From Oceanimonas sp. GK1 (GTDB lineage: Bacteria; Pseudomonadota; Gammaproteobacteria; Enterobacterales; Aeromonadaceae): DNA of 64,000 nt. The position numbers and the translations under genes were made by a program. The notes below the pieces were generated by a model. It worked only from the letters and a program-made list of their open reading frames with translations. It made no database searches and was not told where the DNA came from. The stretch spans positions 3,241,001-3,305,000 of the forward strand of contig NC_016745.1 of the NCBI RefSeq assembly GCF_000243075.1, written 5' to 3'. Positions 37,363 to 45,773 of the stretch are shown piece after piece (position 1 is the first letter of the stretch; each line of letters opens with the position of its first letter).

Positions 37363-37397
37363 AAAAAAGCCCTGTTGCGAACAACAGGGCTTTTTTT
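37363..37397. terminator. Bidirectional intrinsic terminator (BASS transporter/alr)
   Basis: AAAAAAGCCCTGTTG-CGAA-CAACAGGGCTTTTTTT: 9-bp GC stem extended by A/T pairs, with a T-run for both directions. It lies between two convergent genes. Confidence 0.93.
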
Positions 37398-37410
37398 GAA
37401 GGCAAATCCG

Positions 37411-38499
37411 TCAGTCCACGTATTCCAGCATGGGCCGTGCGGTCATGCGGGTCACCAGCTCGTAGGCAATGGTGCCCACATGGCGGGCCACTTCTTCCGC
37501 CGCCAGGCCGTCACCCCACAGCAGAACTTCATCACCCACCCGGTCGGTGGCATTCGGGCCCAGATCCACCGTGGCCATGTCCATGGACACCCGGCCTGCC
37601 AGCGGTACCCGTCGGCCATTCACCAGCACCGGCGTACCCGCCGGCGCCATGCGCGGATAACCGTCGCCGTAGCCCACGGCAATCACGCCGAGGCGGGTGT
37701 CTCGTGGGCTGACCCAGCTGCCGGCATAGCCCACCGGCTCGCCGGCCTTGTGATCACGCACCGCAATCAGGGTGGTGGTGAAGTTCATCGCCGGGCGAAG
37801 GCCAAAGTCGGTGCCCTGCTGATCGCCAAAGGGGGTAATGCCGTAGAGCATGACACCGGGACGAATGAAGTCGGCATGGGCCTCGGGAAAGGCCAGCACC
37901 CCGGCGGAGTTGCACAGGGCGGTGGCACCGACCTTGCCGTCGGTCGCAGCCTTGAAGCGGGCAATCTGGGCCTCGGTCACGGCGCGCTGCTCGGGCTCGT
38001 CGGCCCGGGCGAAGTGGGTCATGGCATTCACCGGCTGCACCACTCGGGTCAGCCTGGCCAGACGGGCAAACACCCCTTCGGCCTCTTCCGGGGCAAAGCC
38101 CACCCGGTGCATACCCGAGTCGATTTTCACCCACACCGTCACCGGGGCGGCCAGCTCGGTGCGCTCAAGGGCATCGAGCTGGGCATGGCTGTGAATGCAC
38201 AGGTGAAAGTCGTGCCGGGCGGCGTATTCCAGCTGGGGAATATTAAAAAAGCCTTCCAGCAGCAAAATGGGCAACTGAATGCCGCCGGCACGCAGCCGTT
38301 GCGCCTCTTCAAACCGCGCCACCGCGAACAGATCCGCGTCCTGCTCCAGGGCCGCCGCCACCCTGAGATCTCCGTGGCCGTAGGCATTGGCCTTGACCAC
38401 GGCCATGGCCCTGGCATTGGGCGCCTGTTGTCTGGCTACCTTCAAATTGTGCCGAATGGCCTCCAGACTGATGCGGGCCACTGCTCCCCGTGCATCCAT
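37411..38499 (-). CDS. alr: Alanine racemase
   Basis: 362-residue PLP enzyme making D-alanine for peptidoglycan. The PLP lysine is in VVKANAYGHG (Lys36) and the catalytic tyrosine region GYAGSWVSPRD is present, along with the C-terminal VSMDMATVDLG. Full length. It is 9 bp downstream of dnaB, the same neighbour as in E. coli. Confidence 0.96.
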   Translation of the reverse strand: MDARGAVARISLEAIRHNLKVARQQAPNARAMAVVKANAYGHGDLRVAAALEQDADLFAVARFEEAQRLRAGGIQLPILLLEGFFNIPQLEYAARHDFHLCIHSHAQLDALERTELAAPVTVWVKIDSGMHRVGFAPEEAEGVFARLARLTRVVQPVNAMTHFARADEPEQRAVTEAQIARFKAATDGKVGATALCNSAGVLAFPEAHADFIRPGVMLYGITPFGDQQGTDFGLRPAMNFTTTLIAVRDHKAGEPVGYAGSWVSPRDTRLGVIAVGYGDGYPRMAPAGTPVLVNGRRVPLAGRVSMDMATVDLGPNATDRVGDEVLLWGDGLAAEEVARHVGTIAYELVTRMTARPMLEYVD

Positions 38500-38508
38500 C
38501 TTGACTCC

Positions 38509-39903
38509 TTAATAATCATCATCGAAATCCGGTCCGGCGTAGTTGTCGAAGCGGGAAAACTGCCCCTGAAACGTCAGCCGCACCTTGCCTATGGGTCCGT
38601 TACGCTGCTTGCCGATGATGATTTCAGCGATGCCTTTATCGGGGCTGTCTTCGTGATAGACCTCGTCCCGATAGATAAACATGATGAGGTCGGCGTCCTG
38701 CTCGATGGAGCCGGACTCCCGCAGATCCGAGTTAACCGGCCGTTTGTCGGCGCGCTGTTCCAGGCTTCGGTTAAGCTGGGACAGCGCCACCACCGGCACC
38801 TGCAGCTCCTTGGCCAGGGCCTTGAGCGAGCGGGAAATCTCGGCGATTTCCAGGGTCCGGTTATCGGCCAGGCTGGGTACCGTCATCAGTTGCAGGTAGT
38901 CGATCATGATCATGCTGACACCACCGTGCTCGCGGGCCACTCGCCGGGCCCGGGAACGCACTTCGGTGGGAGTCAGGCCGGAAGAGTCGTCGATATAGAG
39001 CTGACCTTTCTCCAGCAACATGCCCATGGTGGAAGACAACCTGCCCCAGTCTTCATCATCCAGTTGCCCGGTGCGAATACGGGTTTGATCGATTCGTCCC
39101 AGGGAAGCAAGCATCCGCATAATAATTTGCTCAGATGGCATTTCCAAGGAGAATATGAGCACAGGTTTGTCATTTGTTAGTGCAGCGTGCTCGCAAAGAT
39201 TCATTGCAAAAGTAGTTTTACCCATAGAGGGTCTGGCCGCCACTATAATCAGATCGGAAGGTTGCAGTCCGGCAGTTTTTTTATCTAGATCATTGTATCC
39301 GGTAGAGACACCGGTAATGCCCTGATGCGGATTTTTAAATAAATCTTCTATGCGATCTATGGTCTTTTCGAGCAGGTTTCGCAGCGGTTGCGGTCCCTCG
39401 TTGGCACCGGTGCGACTCTCGGCAATCTTGAACACCCGGCTTTCAGCCAGATCCAGCAGATCGGAGGAGCTGCGCCCCTGGGGATCGAACCCGGCCTCGG
39501 CAATCTCGTTGGCCACGGCGATCATCTCGCGCACCACCGCCCGCTCCCGCACGATATCCGCATAGGCGCCGATGTTGGCTGCGCTGGGGGTGTTCTTCGC
39601 CACCTCCACCAGATAGGAAAAGCCGCCCACGGTTTCCAGCGCCTCGTGCCGCTCCAGCTCTTCCTGCACCGTGATCAGGTCAATGGGGCTGCCGGCCTGG
39701 CTGAGCCGCTGCATGGCCTGAAACACCAGCCGGTGGGGCCGGCTGTAGAAGTCGGTGTCCGAGACCTTCTCCGCCACCCGGTCCCAGGCATTGTTGTCCA
39801 GCAACAAGCCGCCCAACACGGACTGCTCCGCTTCAAAGGAATGGGGCGGCATTTTAAGCTGGGCCACGGCCTGATCGGACCGGTTGGCGGTCTTGTCTGT
39901 CAT
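38509..39903 (-). CDS. dnaB: Replicative DNA helicase
   Basis: 464-residue hexameric helicase that unwinds DNA at the replication fork. An N-terminal DnaG-binding domain (PPHSFEAEQSVLGGLLLDNN) is linked to a RecA-like motor with Walker A ARPSMGKTTFAMN and Walker B MIMIDYLQLM. No intein is present. Full length. In operon with alr. Confidence 0.97.
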   Translation of the reverse strand: MTDKTANRSDQAVAQLKMPPHSFEAEQSVLGGLLLDNNAWDRVAEKVSDTDFYSRPHRLVFQAMQRLSQAGSPIDLITVQEELERHEALETVGGFSYLVEVAKNTPSAANIGAYADIVRERAVVREMIAVANEIAEAGFDPQGRSSSDLLDLAESRVFKIAESRTGANEGPQPLRNLLEKTIDRIEDLFKNPHQGITGVSTGYNDLDKKTAGLQPSDLIIVAARPSMGKTTFAMNLCEHAALTNDKPVLIFSLEMPSEQIIMRMLASLGRIDQTRIRTGQLDDEDWGRLSSTMGMLLEKGQLYIDDSSGLTPTEVRSRARRVAREHGGVSMIMIDYLQLMTVPSLADNRTLEIAEISRSLKALAKELQVPVVALSQLNRSLEQRADKRPVNSDLRESGSIEQDADLIMFIYRDEVYHEDSPDKGIAEIIIGKQRNGPIGKVRLTFQGQFSRFDNYAGPDFDDDY

Positions 39904-40072
39904 CGGAACTCTCGCTGATTGACCAAAACGTCATTATCGGAATTTTTGGGGGCGACTGAAAGGTTCAAAGTTGCCTGTTACTCCTTTCTGCTTTCCCTCA
40001 TAATAAAACGGCAGTTGACATAACATGTCGCTGCTTTAGGATGTTGCCAGTCCGTTAATCAAGGAAATCACC

Positions 40073-40921
40073 ATGCGCAAACTGCTTGCCCTGTTTACCC
40101 TGATCTTTGCCGTGGGCCTGACCGCCACCGCCTTTGATGCCGAAGCCCGCAAAATGGGCGGCGGCAGCCGCTCTGTCGGCAAGTCTTACAAGACGGCGCC
40201 GGCGCAGCCGACCCAGCAAAACATCAACCGCAACAACACCACCCAGACTCAGCCCCAGTCCAAGAAATCCGGTCTGATGGGCGGCCTTCTGGGCGGCCTG
40301 CTGGCCGGCGGCCTGTTCGCCGCCCTGCTCGGCTCCGGCGCCTTTGAAGGCTTCCAGTTTATGGACTTTCTGCTGATTGCCGGCCTGGCCTTTGGCGCCG
40401 TCATGCTGTTCCGCGCCCTGCGCCGAAGCAAGGCACCGGCGGCCCAGCCCGCCTACAGCGGCCCTCAGCGGTTTGAAGCGCCGCCCCAGGCGCCGGCCGC
40501 AACCGGTGCCACCGGCGGCTTTGGCCAAACCGAGGTGCCCTTTAACCTGCCCCCGGGGTTTGACCTGCAGGCGTTTTTGCAGGGCTCCCGCGAGCACTAC
40601 CGCACCCTGCAGAAAGCCTGGAACCAGAACAACCTGGAAAAAATGCGCGAATATCTCTCCCCCGAGCTGTTTGCGGAATTGAGCCGCGAGCGCGCCGCCC
40701 TGAGCGGTGACCAGCACACCGAAGTGATGTTCGTCGATGCCGAACTGGTGCGTGCCGACCATACCTCCTACCAGGCCCAGGTAAGTCTGAAGTTCAGCGG
40801 CCGCTACCGCGACAGCGCGGAAAACGTGGAGCAGGACATCAGCGAAATCTGGCACCTGGAGCGGGATCTGACCCAACCCAACGCCCCCTGGCTGATTGTG
40901 GGTCTGGAAGATCTGGCCTGA
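40073..40921 (+). CDS. Tim44-like domain membrane protein
   Basis: 282-residue protein. N-terminal signal or anchor (LLALFTLIFAVGLTATAFDA), a low-complexity QNINRNNTTQTQPQ stretch, glycine-rich hydrophobic helices (GLMGGLLGGLLAGGLFAALL and FMDFLLIAGLAFGAVMLF), then a C-terminal Tim44/NTF2-like domain (about 150-282). The family is widespread in proteobacteria; the role is unknown. Monocistronic, with its own terminator. Confidence 0.85.
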   Translation: MRKLLALFTLIFAVGLTATAFDAEARKMGGGSRSVGKSYKTAPAQPTQQNINRNNTTQTQPQSKKSGLMGGLLGGLLAGGLFAALLGSGAFEGFQFMDFLLIAGLAFGAVMLFRALRRSKAPAAQPAYSGPQRFEAPPQAPAATGATGGFGQTEVPFNLPPGFDLQAFLQGSREHYRTLQKAWNQNNLEKMREYLSPELFAELSRERAALSGDQHTEVMFVDAELVRADHTSYQAQVSLKFSGRYRDSAENVEQDISEIWHLERDLTQPNAPWLIVGLEDLA

Positions 40922-40941
40922 TCGTTTTTATTCTCTGTATC

Positions 40942-40967
40942 AAAGGGCTGCCATGGGCAGCCCTTTT
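40942..40967 (+). terminator. Intrinsic terminator of the Tim44-domain gene
   Basis: AAAGGGCTGCC-ATG-GGCAGCCCTTTTT: stem of 10 bp with a five-base T-tract, 21 bp past the stop codon. Confidence 0.92.
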
Positions 40968-41255
40968 TGTTGCTGCGAAGCGGCAACCCGAGCCATCAAG
41001 CGCCTCGCGGCGCCAAGGCATGCTGGCAGCCTGCGCTCCATCTGTTCCGTACACCATGCTCTGGATTCCTGCGAGAGAAGGCTCCCTGAATACGTCACCC
41101 CCGCGCAGGCGCAGATCCATGCGCATCTGCAGACACTGCGTGACCGTCAAGATTCTGCACCCTGTTCTGGATTCCTGCCTTCGCGGGAAGGGCGGTACTA
41201 GAAGCTGATTCGTGGAAGTTTCTGGTCCCAAGGCCCCATTCCCAATCCCAAAACA
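40968..41255. repeat. Intergenic repeat patch, including the 42-bp repeat copy B
   Basis: No gene is seen. At 40999-41040 lies the reverse-orientation copy of the 42-bp repeat at 1433-1474. After it, TCTGGATTCCTGC appears at about 41060 and again at about 41167 with a small TTCGCGGGAAG hairpin half, a common intergenic repeat class. The short open frames here are not protein-like. Confidence 0.5.
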
Positions 41256-41257
41256 AA

Positions 41258-41279
41258 AAAGGCGCCCGCAGGCGCCTTT
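41258..41279 (-). terminator. Intrinsic terminator of the oadGAB operon
   Basis: On the minus strand AAAGGCGCC-TGCG-GGCGCCTTTTTTG: a strong stem and T-tract, about 22 bp past the oadB stop. Confidence 0.9.
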
Positions 41280-41300
41280 GAGTAAGGGTTAATAAGGGTG

Positions 41301-42431
41301 TCAGCCCACCAGGGCCAGCAGCACACCGGCGGCCACCGCCGAGCCGAGCACACCGGCCACATTGGGCCCCATGGCGTGCATCAGCAGGAAGTTCTGATGG
41401 TTGGCCTCCAGCCCCACCTTGTTCACCACCCGGGCGGCCATGGGCACCGCCGACACGCCGGCGGCGCCGATCAGCGGGTTGATCTTGCCGCCCGACAGCC
41501 GACTCATCAGCTTGGCCATCAGCACACCGGCGGCGGTACCGATGGAGAAGGCCACCGCGCCCAGGCCGAGAATGCCCAGGGTGTCCAGGGTCAGGAACTT
41601 GTCGGCCGACAGCTTGGAGCCCACCGCCAGCCCCAGAAAGATGGTGACCACGTTGATCAGCTCGTTCTGGGCAGTTTTCGACAACCGGTCCACCACCCCC
41701 GACTCCTTCATCAGGTTACCCAGGCAGAACATGCCTACCAGCGGCACCGCCGACGGCAGGAACAGCAGGGTCAGGGTGAGGATCATCAGCGGAAAGATCA
41801 CCTTTTCCCGGCGGCTGACATGCCGCAGCTGATCCATCTTGATGGCCCGCTCTTCCGGGGTGGTCAGCAGCTTCATGATGGGCGGCTGAATGATCGGCAC
41901 CAGCGCCATGTAGGAATAGGCCGCCACCGCAATGGCCCCCAGCAGATCCGGCGCCAGGCGCGAGGCCAGGAAAATGGCGGTGGGACCGTCGGCACCGCCG
42001 ATAATGGCGATGGCCGAGGCGTCCGCCAGGGTGAAGTCAAACCCGGGCAGCGCATTGAGGGCAATGGCGCCAAACAGGGTGGCGAAAATACCAAACTGGG
42101 CCGCCGCCCCCAAGAGCAGGGTCTTGGGGTTGGCGATCAGCGCCCCGAAGTCGGTCATGGCCCCTACCCCCATGAAGATCAGCAAGGGGAAGACGCCGCT
42201 GCCGATACCCACTTCATAGACGTAGTAGAGCAGGCCGCCGGGCTCGGCCATGCCCGCATTGGGAATATTGGCCAGCACGCCGCCAAAGCCGATGGGCAGC
42301 AGCAGCAGGGGCTCAAAGCCCCGGGCAATGGCCAGATACAGCAGCAACAGGCCCACCGCTATCATCACCAGCTGCTTCCAGTGGAAGTTGGCGATGCCGG
42401 TTTCCTGCCACAGGGTCAACAAGGATTCCAT
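41301..42431 (-). CDS. oadB: Oxaloacetate decarboxylase beta subunit (sodium pump)
   Basis: 376-residue inner-membrane protein that couples decarboxylation of carboxybiotin to sodium export. Conserved segments are [19 protein letters not shown] (with the membrane aspartate) and [18 protein letters not shown]. About nine hydrophobic helices. 10 bp after oadA; last gene of oadGAB. Length matches the short beta form without an N-terminal extension. Confidence 0.96.
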   Translation of the reverse strand: MESLLTLWQETGIANFHWKQLVMIAVGLLLLYLAIARGFEPLLLLPIGFGGVLANIPNAGMAEPGGLLYYVYEVGIGSGVFPLLIFMGVGAMTDFGALIANPKTLLLGAAAQFGIFATLFGAIALNALPGFDFTLADASAIAIIGGADGPTAIFLASRLAPDLLGAIAVAAYSYMALVPIIQPPIMKLLTTPEERAIKMDQLRHVSRREKVIFPLMILTLTLLFLPSAVPLVGMFCLGNLMKESGVVDRLSKTAQNELINVVTIFLGLAVGSKLSADKFLTLDTLGILGLGAVAFSIGTAAGVLMAKLMSRLSGGKINPLIGAAGVSAVPMAARVVNKVGLEANHQNFLLMHAMGPNVAGVLGSAVAAGVLLALVG

Positions 42432-42441
42432 CTCGCTCTCC

Positions 42442-44241
42442 TCAGCCCAGGCTGACCAGGGTATCGCCCACGGACACGGCGTCGCCTTCCTTCACCAGCA
42501 CGTCCACAATCTGGCCGTCCCGGGCGGCGCGCACCTCGGTTTCCATCTTCATGGCTTCCATGATCAGCAGTACCTCGCCGGCGGCCACCGACGCGCCCTT
42601 TTTGGCCAGGATCTTGAAGATGTTGCCCGCCAGTGGCGCCGCGACCGGCTCACCGCTGCCGGCGGGGGCCACGGCCGGGGCCGGGGCGGGTGTCGCGGCA
42701 GCGGCGCCGGTTTCACGCACGGCACTGATGCTGCCCGCCGGGCCCACTTCCACTTCAAACACCTGGCCATCCACCTTGACCGCATAGGTCTCGGGGGCGC
42801 CTGCAGGGGCGCCGGCAGGAGCAGAAGCGGCCGGAGCGGCAGGCACCGGCTCGCTGCCCGGGGCCGGCTCAAAGGCGTCCGGATTGTCCCGGTTACGCAG
42901 GAATTTGAGGCCGATCTGCGGGAACAGGGCGTAGGTGAGCACATCGTCCACTTCAGCGCTGGCCACCCGCAGTTGTTCTTCCTTCGCCAGGGCCTGGAAC
43001 TCACTGGTGAGGCGCTCCAGCTCGTCGGAGAGCAGATCCGCCGGGCGGCAGCTGATGGGCTCGGCACCGTTCAGCACCCGCGCCTGCAGCTCGGCATTGA
43101 GCGGCGCCGGCGCGGCACCATACTCGCCCTTGAGAATACCGGCGGTCTCCTTGGTGATGGTCTTGTACCGCTCGCCGGTGAGCACGTTGATCACCGCCTG
43201 GGTACCCACAATCTGGGAGGTCGGGGTCACCAGCGGAATAAAGCCCAGATCTTCCCGCACCCGGGGGATCTCTTCCAGCACCTCGTCCATGCGATCGGCG
43301 GCGCCCTGCTCTTTCAGCTGGCTTTCCATGTTGGTGAGCATGCCACCGGGCACCTGAGCCAGCAGAATGCGGGAGTCGACGCCCTTGAGGCTACCTTCAA
43401 ATTTGGCGTACTTCTTGCGCACCTCACGGAAATAGGCGGCGATCTCTTCCAGCTTGGTCAGATCCAGGCCGGTATCGCGTTCGCTGCCCTGCACCATGGC
43501 CACCAGGGTTTCGGTGGGAGAATGGCCGTAGGTCATGCTCATGGAGGAAATGGCGGTGTCGAGGATATCGATGCCGGCATCGATGGCCTTCATGTGGGTC
43601 GGCAGGCTGAGGCCGGTGGTGGCATGACAATGCAGCGCCAATGGCAGCGACACTTCGGCCTTGATGCGCTTGATCAGGGTCTCCGCCTCATAGGGCTTGA
43701 GCAGGCCCGACATGTCCTTGATACAGATAGAGTGACAGCCCAGATCCTGCAGCCGCTTGGCCATGTCGACCCAGGTCTCCAGGGTATGCACCTTGGAGGT
43801 GGTGTAGGAGATGGTGCCCTGGGCATGCCCCTCCATTTCCACCGTGGCCTTGATGGCACTTTGCAGGTTGCGCACGTCGTTCATGGCATCGAAGATGCGG
43901 AACACGTCCATACCGTTGGCCCGGGCCCGCTCCACGAACTTGAATACCAGATCATCGGCGTAATGGCGGTAGCCCAGCAGGTTCTGGCCGCGCAGCAGCA
44001 TTTGCTGGCGAGTGTTGGGCATGGCTTTTTTCAGGGCGCGCAGCCGCTCCCAGGGATCTTCGCCCAGGTAGCGAATGCAGGCGTCAAAGGTGGCGCCGCC
44101 CCAGGTTTCCAGTGACCAGTAGCCGATGGCATCGAGCTTTTCGGCAATGGGCAGCATGTCTTCCAGACGCAGGCGGGTGGCCAGCAGGGATTGGTGCGCG
44201 TCACGCAGCACCACGTCGGTAATGGCGAGGGGTTGAGTCAT
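42442..44241 (-). CDS. oadA: Oxaloacetate decarboxylase alpha subunit, biotinylated
   Basis: 599-residue subunit. An N-terminal carboxyltransferase TIM barrel ([19 protein letters not shown]; metal-site HCHATTGLS) is joined by an Ala/Pro-rich linker to a C-terminal biotinyl domain with the attachment lysine in EAMKMETEV. It transfers CO2 from oxaloacetate to biotin for OadB. I use the ATG at 44241 (MTQPLAITD); the ATG at 44256 would add five residues. Between oadG and oadB. Confidence 0.96.
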   Translation of the reverse strand: MTQPLAITDVVLRDAHQSLLATRLRLEDMLPIAEKLDAIGYWSLETWGGATFDACIRYLGEDPWERLRALKKAMPNTRQQMLLRGQNLLGYRHYADDLVFKFVERARANGMDVFRIFDAMNDVRNLQSAIKATVEMEGHAQGTISYTTSKVHTLETWVDMAKRLQDLGCHSICIKDMSGLLKPYEAETLIKRIKAEVSLPLALHCHATTGLSLPTHMKAIDAGIDILDTAISSMSMTYGHSPTETLVAMVQGSERDTGLDLTKLEEIAAYFREVRKKYAKFEGSLKGVDSRILLAQVPGGMLTNMESQLKEQGAADRMDEVLEEIPRVREDLGFIPLVTPTSQIVGTQAVINVLTGERYKTITKETAGILKGEYGAAPAPLNAELQARVLNGAEPISCRPADLLSDELERLTSEFQALAKEEQLRVASAEVDDVLTYALFPQIGLKFLRNRDNPDAFEPAPGSEPVPAAPAASAPAGAPAGAPETYAVKVDGQVFEVEVGPAGSISAVRETGAAAATPAPAPAVAPAGSGEPVAAPLAGNIFKILAKKGASVAAGEVLLIMEAMKMETEVRAARDGQIVDVLVKEGDAVSVGDTLVSLG

Positions 44242-44291
44242 GGTTAAAGGCTCCATTCAAGTTCCGTTTTGGTGTTTCCGTAAGATGCCGC

Positions 44292-44540
44292 TCAGTGCTT
44301 GTGATTTTTTTTGTATTGATTGATGGCGGCGGCAATGGCGGCCAGCTTTTGCGGGCCAAGTTGGTGGTCACTGGGCAGCGGGGCCGCCGGAGCGGCTGCG
44401 GGCACCGGAGCGGCTTCGCCCGCAAAGCGGGCCAGCAGGGTGACGGCCACGATGGCCAGCGACAGAAAGGCAAACACGAAGGCCATGCCCAGCCCCATCA
44501 GGCTGGCCGCCTCCAACAGTTGCGCAGAAAGGTTGTTCAT
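44292..44540 (-). CDS. oadG: Oxaloacetate decarboxylase gamma subunit
   Basis: 82-residue small subunit with one N-terminal transmembrane helix (MGLGMAFVFAFLSLAIVAVT), an alanine/proline linker and a C-terminal zinc-binding-type tail ending NQYKKNHKH. It holds the alpha and beta subunits together. The ATG at 44540 has AAGGA 8 bases upstream; an ATG two codons earlier is too close. First gene of the operon, 50 bp before oadA. Confidence 0.92.
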   Translation of the reverse strand: MNNLSAQLLEAASLMGLGMAFVFAFLSLAIVAVTLLARFAGEAAPVPAAAPAAPLPSDHQLGPQKLAAIAAAINQYKKNHKH

Positions 44541-44546
44541 TAGCAT

Positions 44547-44821
44547 TGTCCTTGCCGTGATTGTCCAGGCTCGGGAGCATATCCAGCCCGACTCGGTAGT
44601 GACAACGCCGCATTATCAAAAATGTTGTAATGATCCTAAAAAAAATTGCATTTCGATGACTGGATCACGCTATGAGCGTATGAAAAAACTGCAATGTTTT
44701 GATTGATAACATAAAAGCATGAAAGACGTATACAAAGGATGAAAGCTGGTAACACAAGGAAAGGAAGGAACGGAGTCGCGGGCCGGATTGCGAACATGGC
44801 AGGATGAGAAGAACGGAAAAG
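44547..44821. other. oadG upstream region, no gene seen
   Basis: The spacer between oadG and the tRNA cluster holds an AT-rich part (about 44630-44720) likely to contain the oad promoter. No ORF with protein-like composition is seen and I could not place a convincing -35/-10 pair. Confidence 0.4.
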
Positions 44822-44823
44822 CA

Positions 44824-44848
44824 AAAAGCCGGCACAAGGCCGGCTTTT
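44824..44848 (-). terminator. Terminator of the tRNA cluster
   Basis: AAAAGCCGGC-ACAAG-GCCGGCTTTT, symmetrical, with a T-run on the minus strand; it lies 7 bp past the last tRNA-Arg. Confidence 0.9.
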
Positions 44849-44855
44849 CACTGTA

Positions 44856-44932
44856 TGGCGCATCCGGGAGGATTCGAACCTCCGACCGCTCGGTTCGTAG
44901 CCGAGTACTCTATCCAGCTGAGCTACGGATGC
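44856..44932 (-). tRNA. tRNA-Arg (ACG)
   Basis: 77-nt cloverleaf with acceptor GCATCCG/CGGATGC, anticodon loop CTACGAA (ACG, read as ICG after A34 deamination), T-loop GGTTCGAATCC and encoded CCA. Identical in sequence to the next two copies. Confidence 0.98.
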
Positions 44933-44955
44933 ATGTCTTTGCGTTGATATTCAGA

Positions 44956-45032
44956 TGGCGCATCCGGGAGGATTCGAACCTCCGACCGCTCGGTTCGTAG
45001 CCGAGTACTCTATCCAGCTGAGCTACGGATGC
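44956..45032 (-). tRNA. tRNA-Arg (ACG)
   Basis: Second of three identical 77-nt tandem copies, 23 bp from the first and with encoded CCA. The spacer differs from the others. Confidence 0.98.
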
Positions 45033-45056
45033 TTTTCTGAAAAACGCTTTTAAAAA

Positions 45057-45133
45057 TGGCGCATCCGGGAGGATTCGAACCTCCGACCGCTCGGTTCGTA
45101 GCCGAGTACTCTATCCAGCTGAGCTACGGATGC
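45057..45133 (-). tRNA. tRNA-Arg (ACG)
   Basis: Third identical copy, nearest to tRNA-Ser. Encoded CCA. The four tRNAs are in one direction and end at the hairpin at 44824-44848, so a single transcript is likely. Confidence 0.98.
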
Positions 45134-45143
45134 GCTGCAAAAA

Positions 45144-45236
45144 TGGCGGTGAAGGAGGGATTCGAACCCTCGATGCGGGTATAAGCCGCATACTCCCTTA
45201 GCAGGGGAGCGCCTTCAGCCTCTCGGCCACCTCACC
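45144..45236 (-). tRNA. tRNA-Ser (GCT)
   Basis: 93-nt serine tRNA with a long variable arm. Acceptor GGTGAGG/CTTCACC, anticodon loop CTGCTAA (GCT, reading AGC/AGU) and encoded CCA. It follows csrA and leads the tRNA-Arg copies, the same order as serV-argV after csrA in E. coli. Confidence 0.98.
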
Positions 45237-45376
45237 GTGTTTGCGGGGCGTATATTACCGTCGGGCCAAAATAAGTCAAACACTTTTCCCACCGGTTTTT
45301 TTCGTTCGAACAGACTTTAAGCAGTTGGCAGCAAAAGCCGGCAATGTGAATAAAAAACGCCCCAAAAACCCGCCAA

Positions 45377-45568
45377 TTAAAACTGGCTGTCGTCGCCGGT
45401 TCCCTTTTCCGCCTGTATCCGCATGTAAATTTCTTCACGATGCACGGACACTTCTTTCGGTGCATTTACACCGATGCGCACCTGGTTACCCTTGACGCCC
45501 AGCACGGTCACGGTTACTTCGTCACCGATCATCAGGGTCTCCCCTACTCGACGAGTCAAAATCAGCAT
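45377..45568 (-). CDS. csrA: Carbon storage regulator CsrA
   Basis: 63-residue RNA-binding global regulator that binds GGA motifs in mRNA leaders. The N-terminus [20 protein letters not shown] and the RNA-contact region [16 protein letters not shown] are highly conserved. Between alaS and the tRNA-Ser gene, as in E. coli. Confidence 0.98.
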
Positions 45569-45685
45569 ATGGCTGCTCCTGTATTGGCAATGTATTAGTG
45601 AAAAATGTTGTTCATTATCCGATAAAGACGACGAAAAACCCAGCCTTCCTGTGGCATGAAATGGGGGGAACCCGTGTCAAAATCA

Positions 45686-45714
45686 AGAGGCCTGTCGATG
45701 ACAGGCCTCTTTTT
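45686..45714. terminator. Hairpin between alaS and csrA
   Basis: AGAGGCCTGTC-GAT-GACAGGCCTCT, an 11-bp perfect stem followed by TTTTT on the plus strand. On the alaS (minus) strand the tail is TTGATTTTG, weaker. It lies about 60 bp past the alaS stop. Confidence 0.75.
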
Positions 45715-45773
45715 ACTGTTTCGGCGTATGGCTGCCGATCCAAATTATAGACGGCCTGGTCCGGCCCGCCGGG

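Noticed and set aside
44856-45236. tRNA cluster as a possible island attachment site
   Set aside because: All four tRNA genes are flanked by normal core genes (csrA, oad); no integrase or partial tRNA copy is seen in the window.
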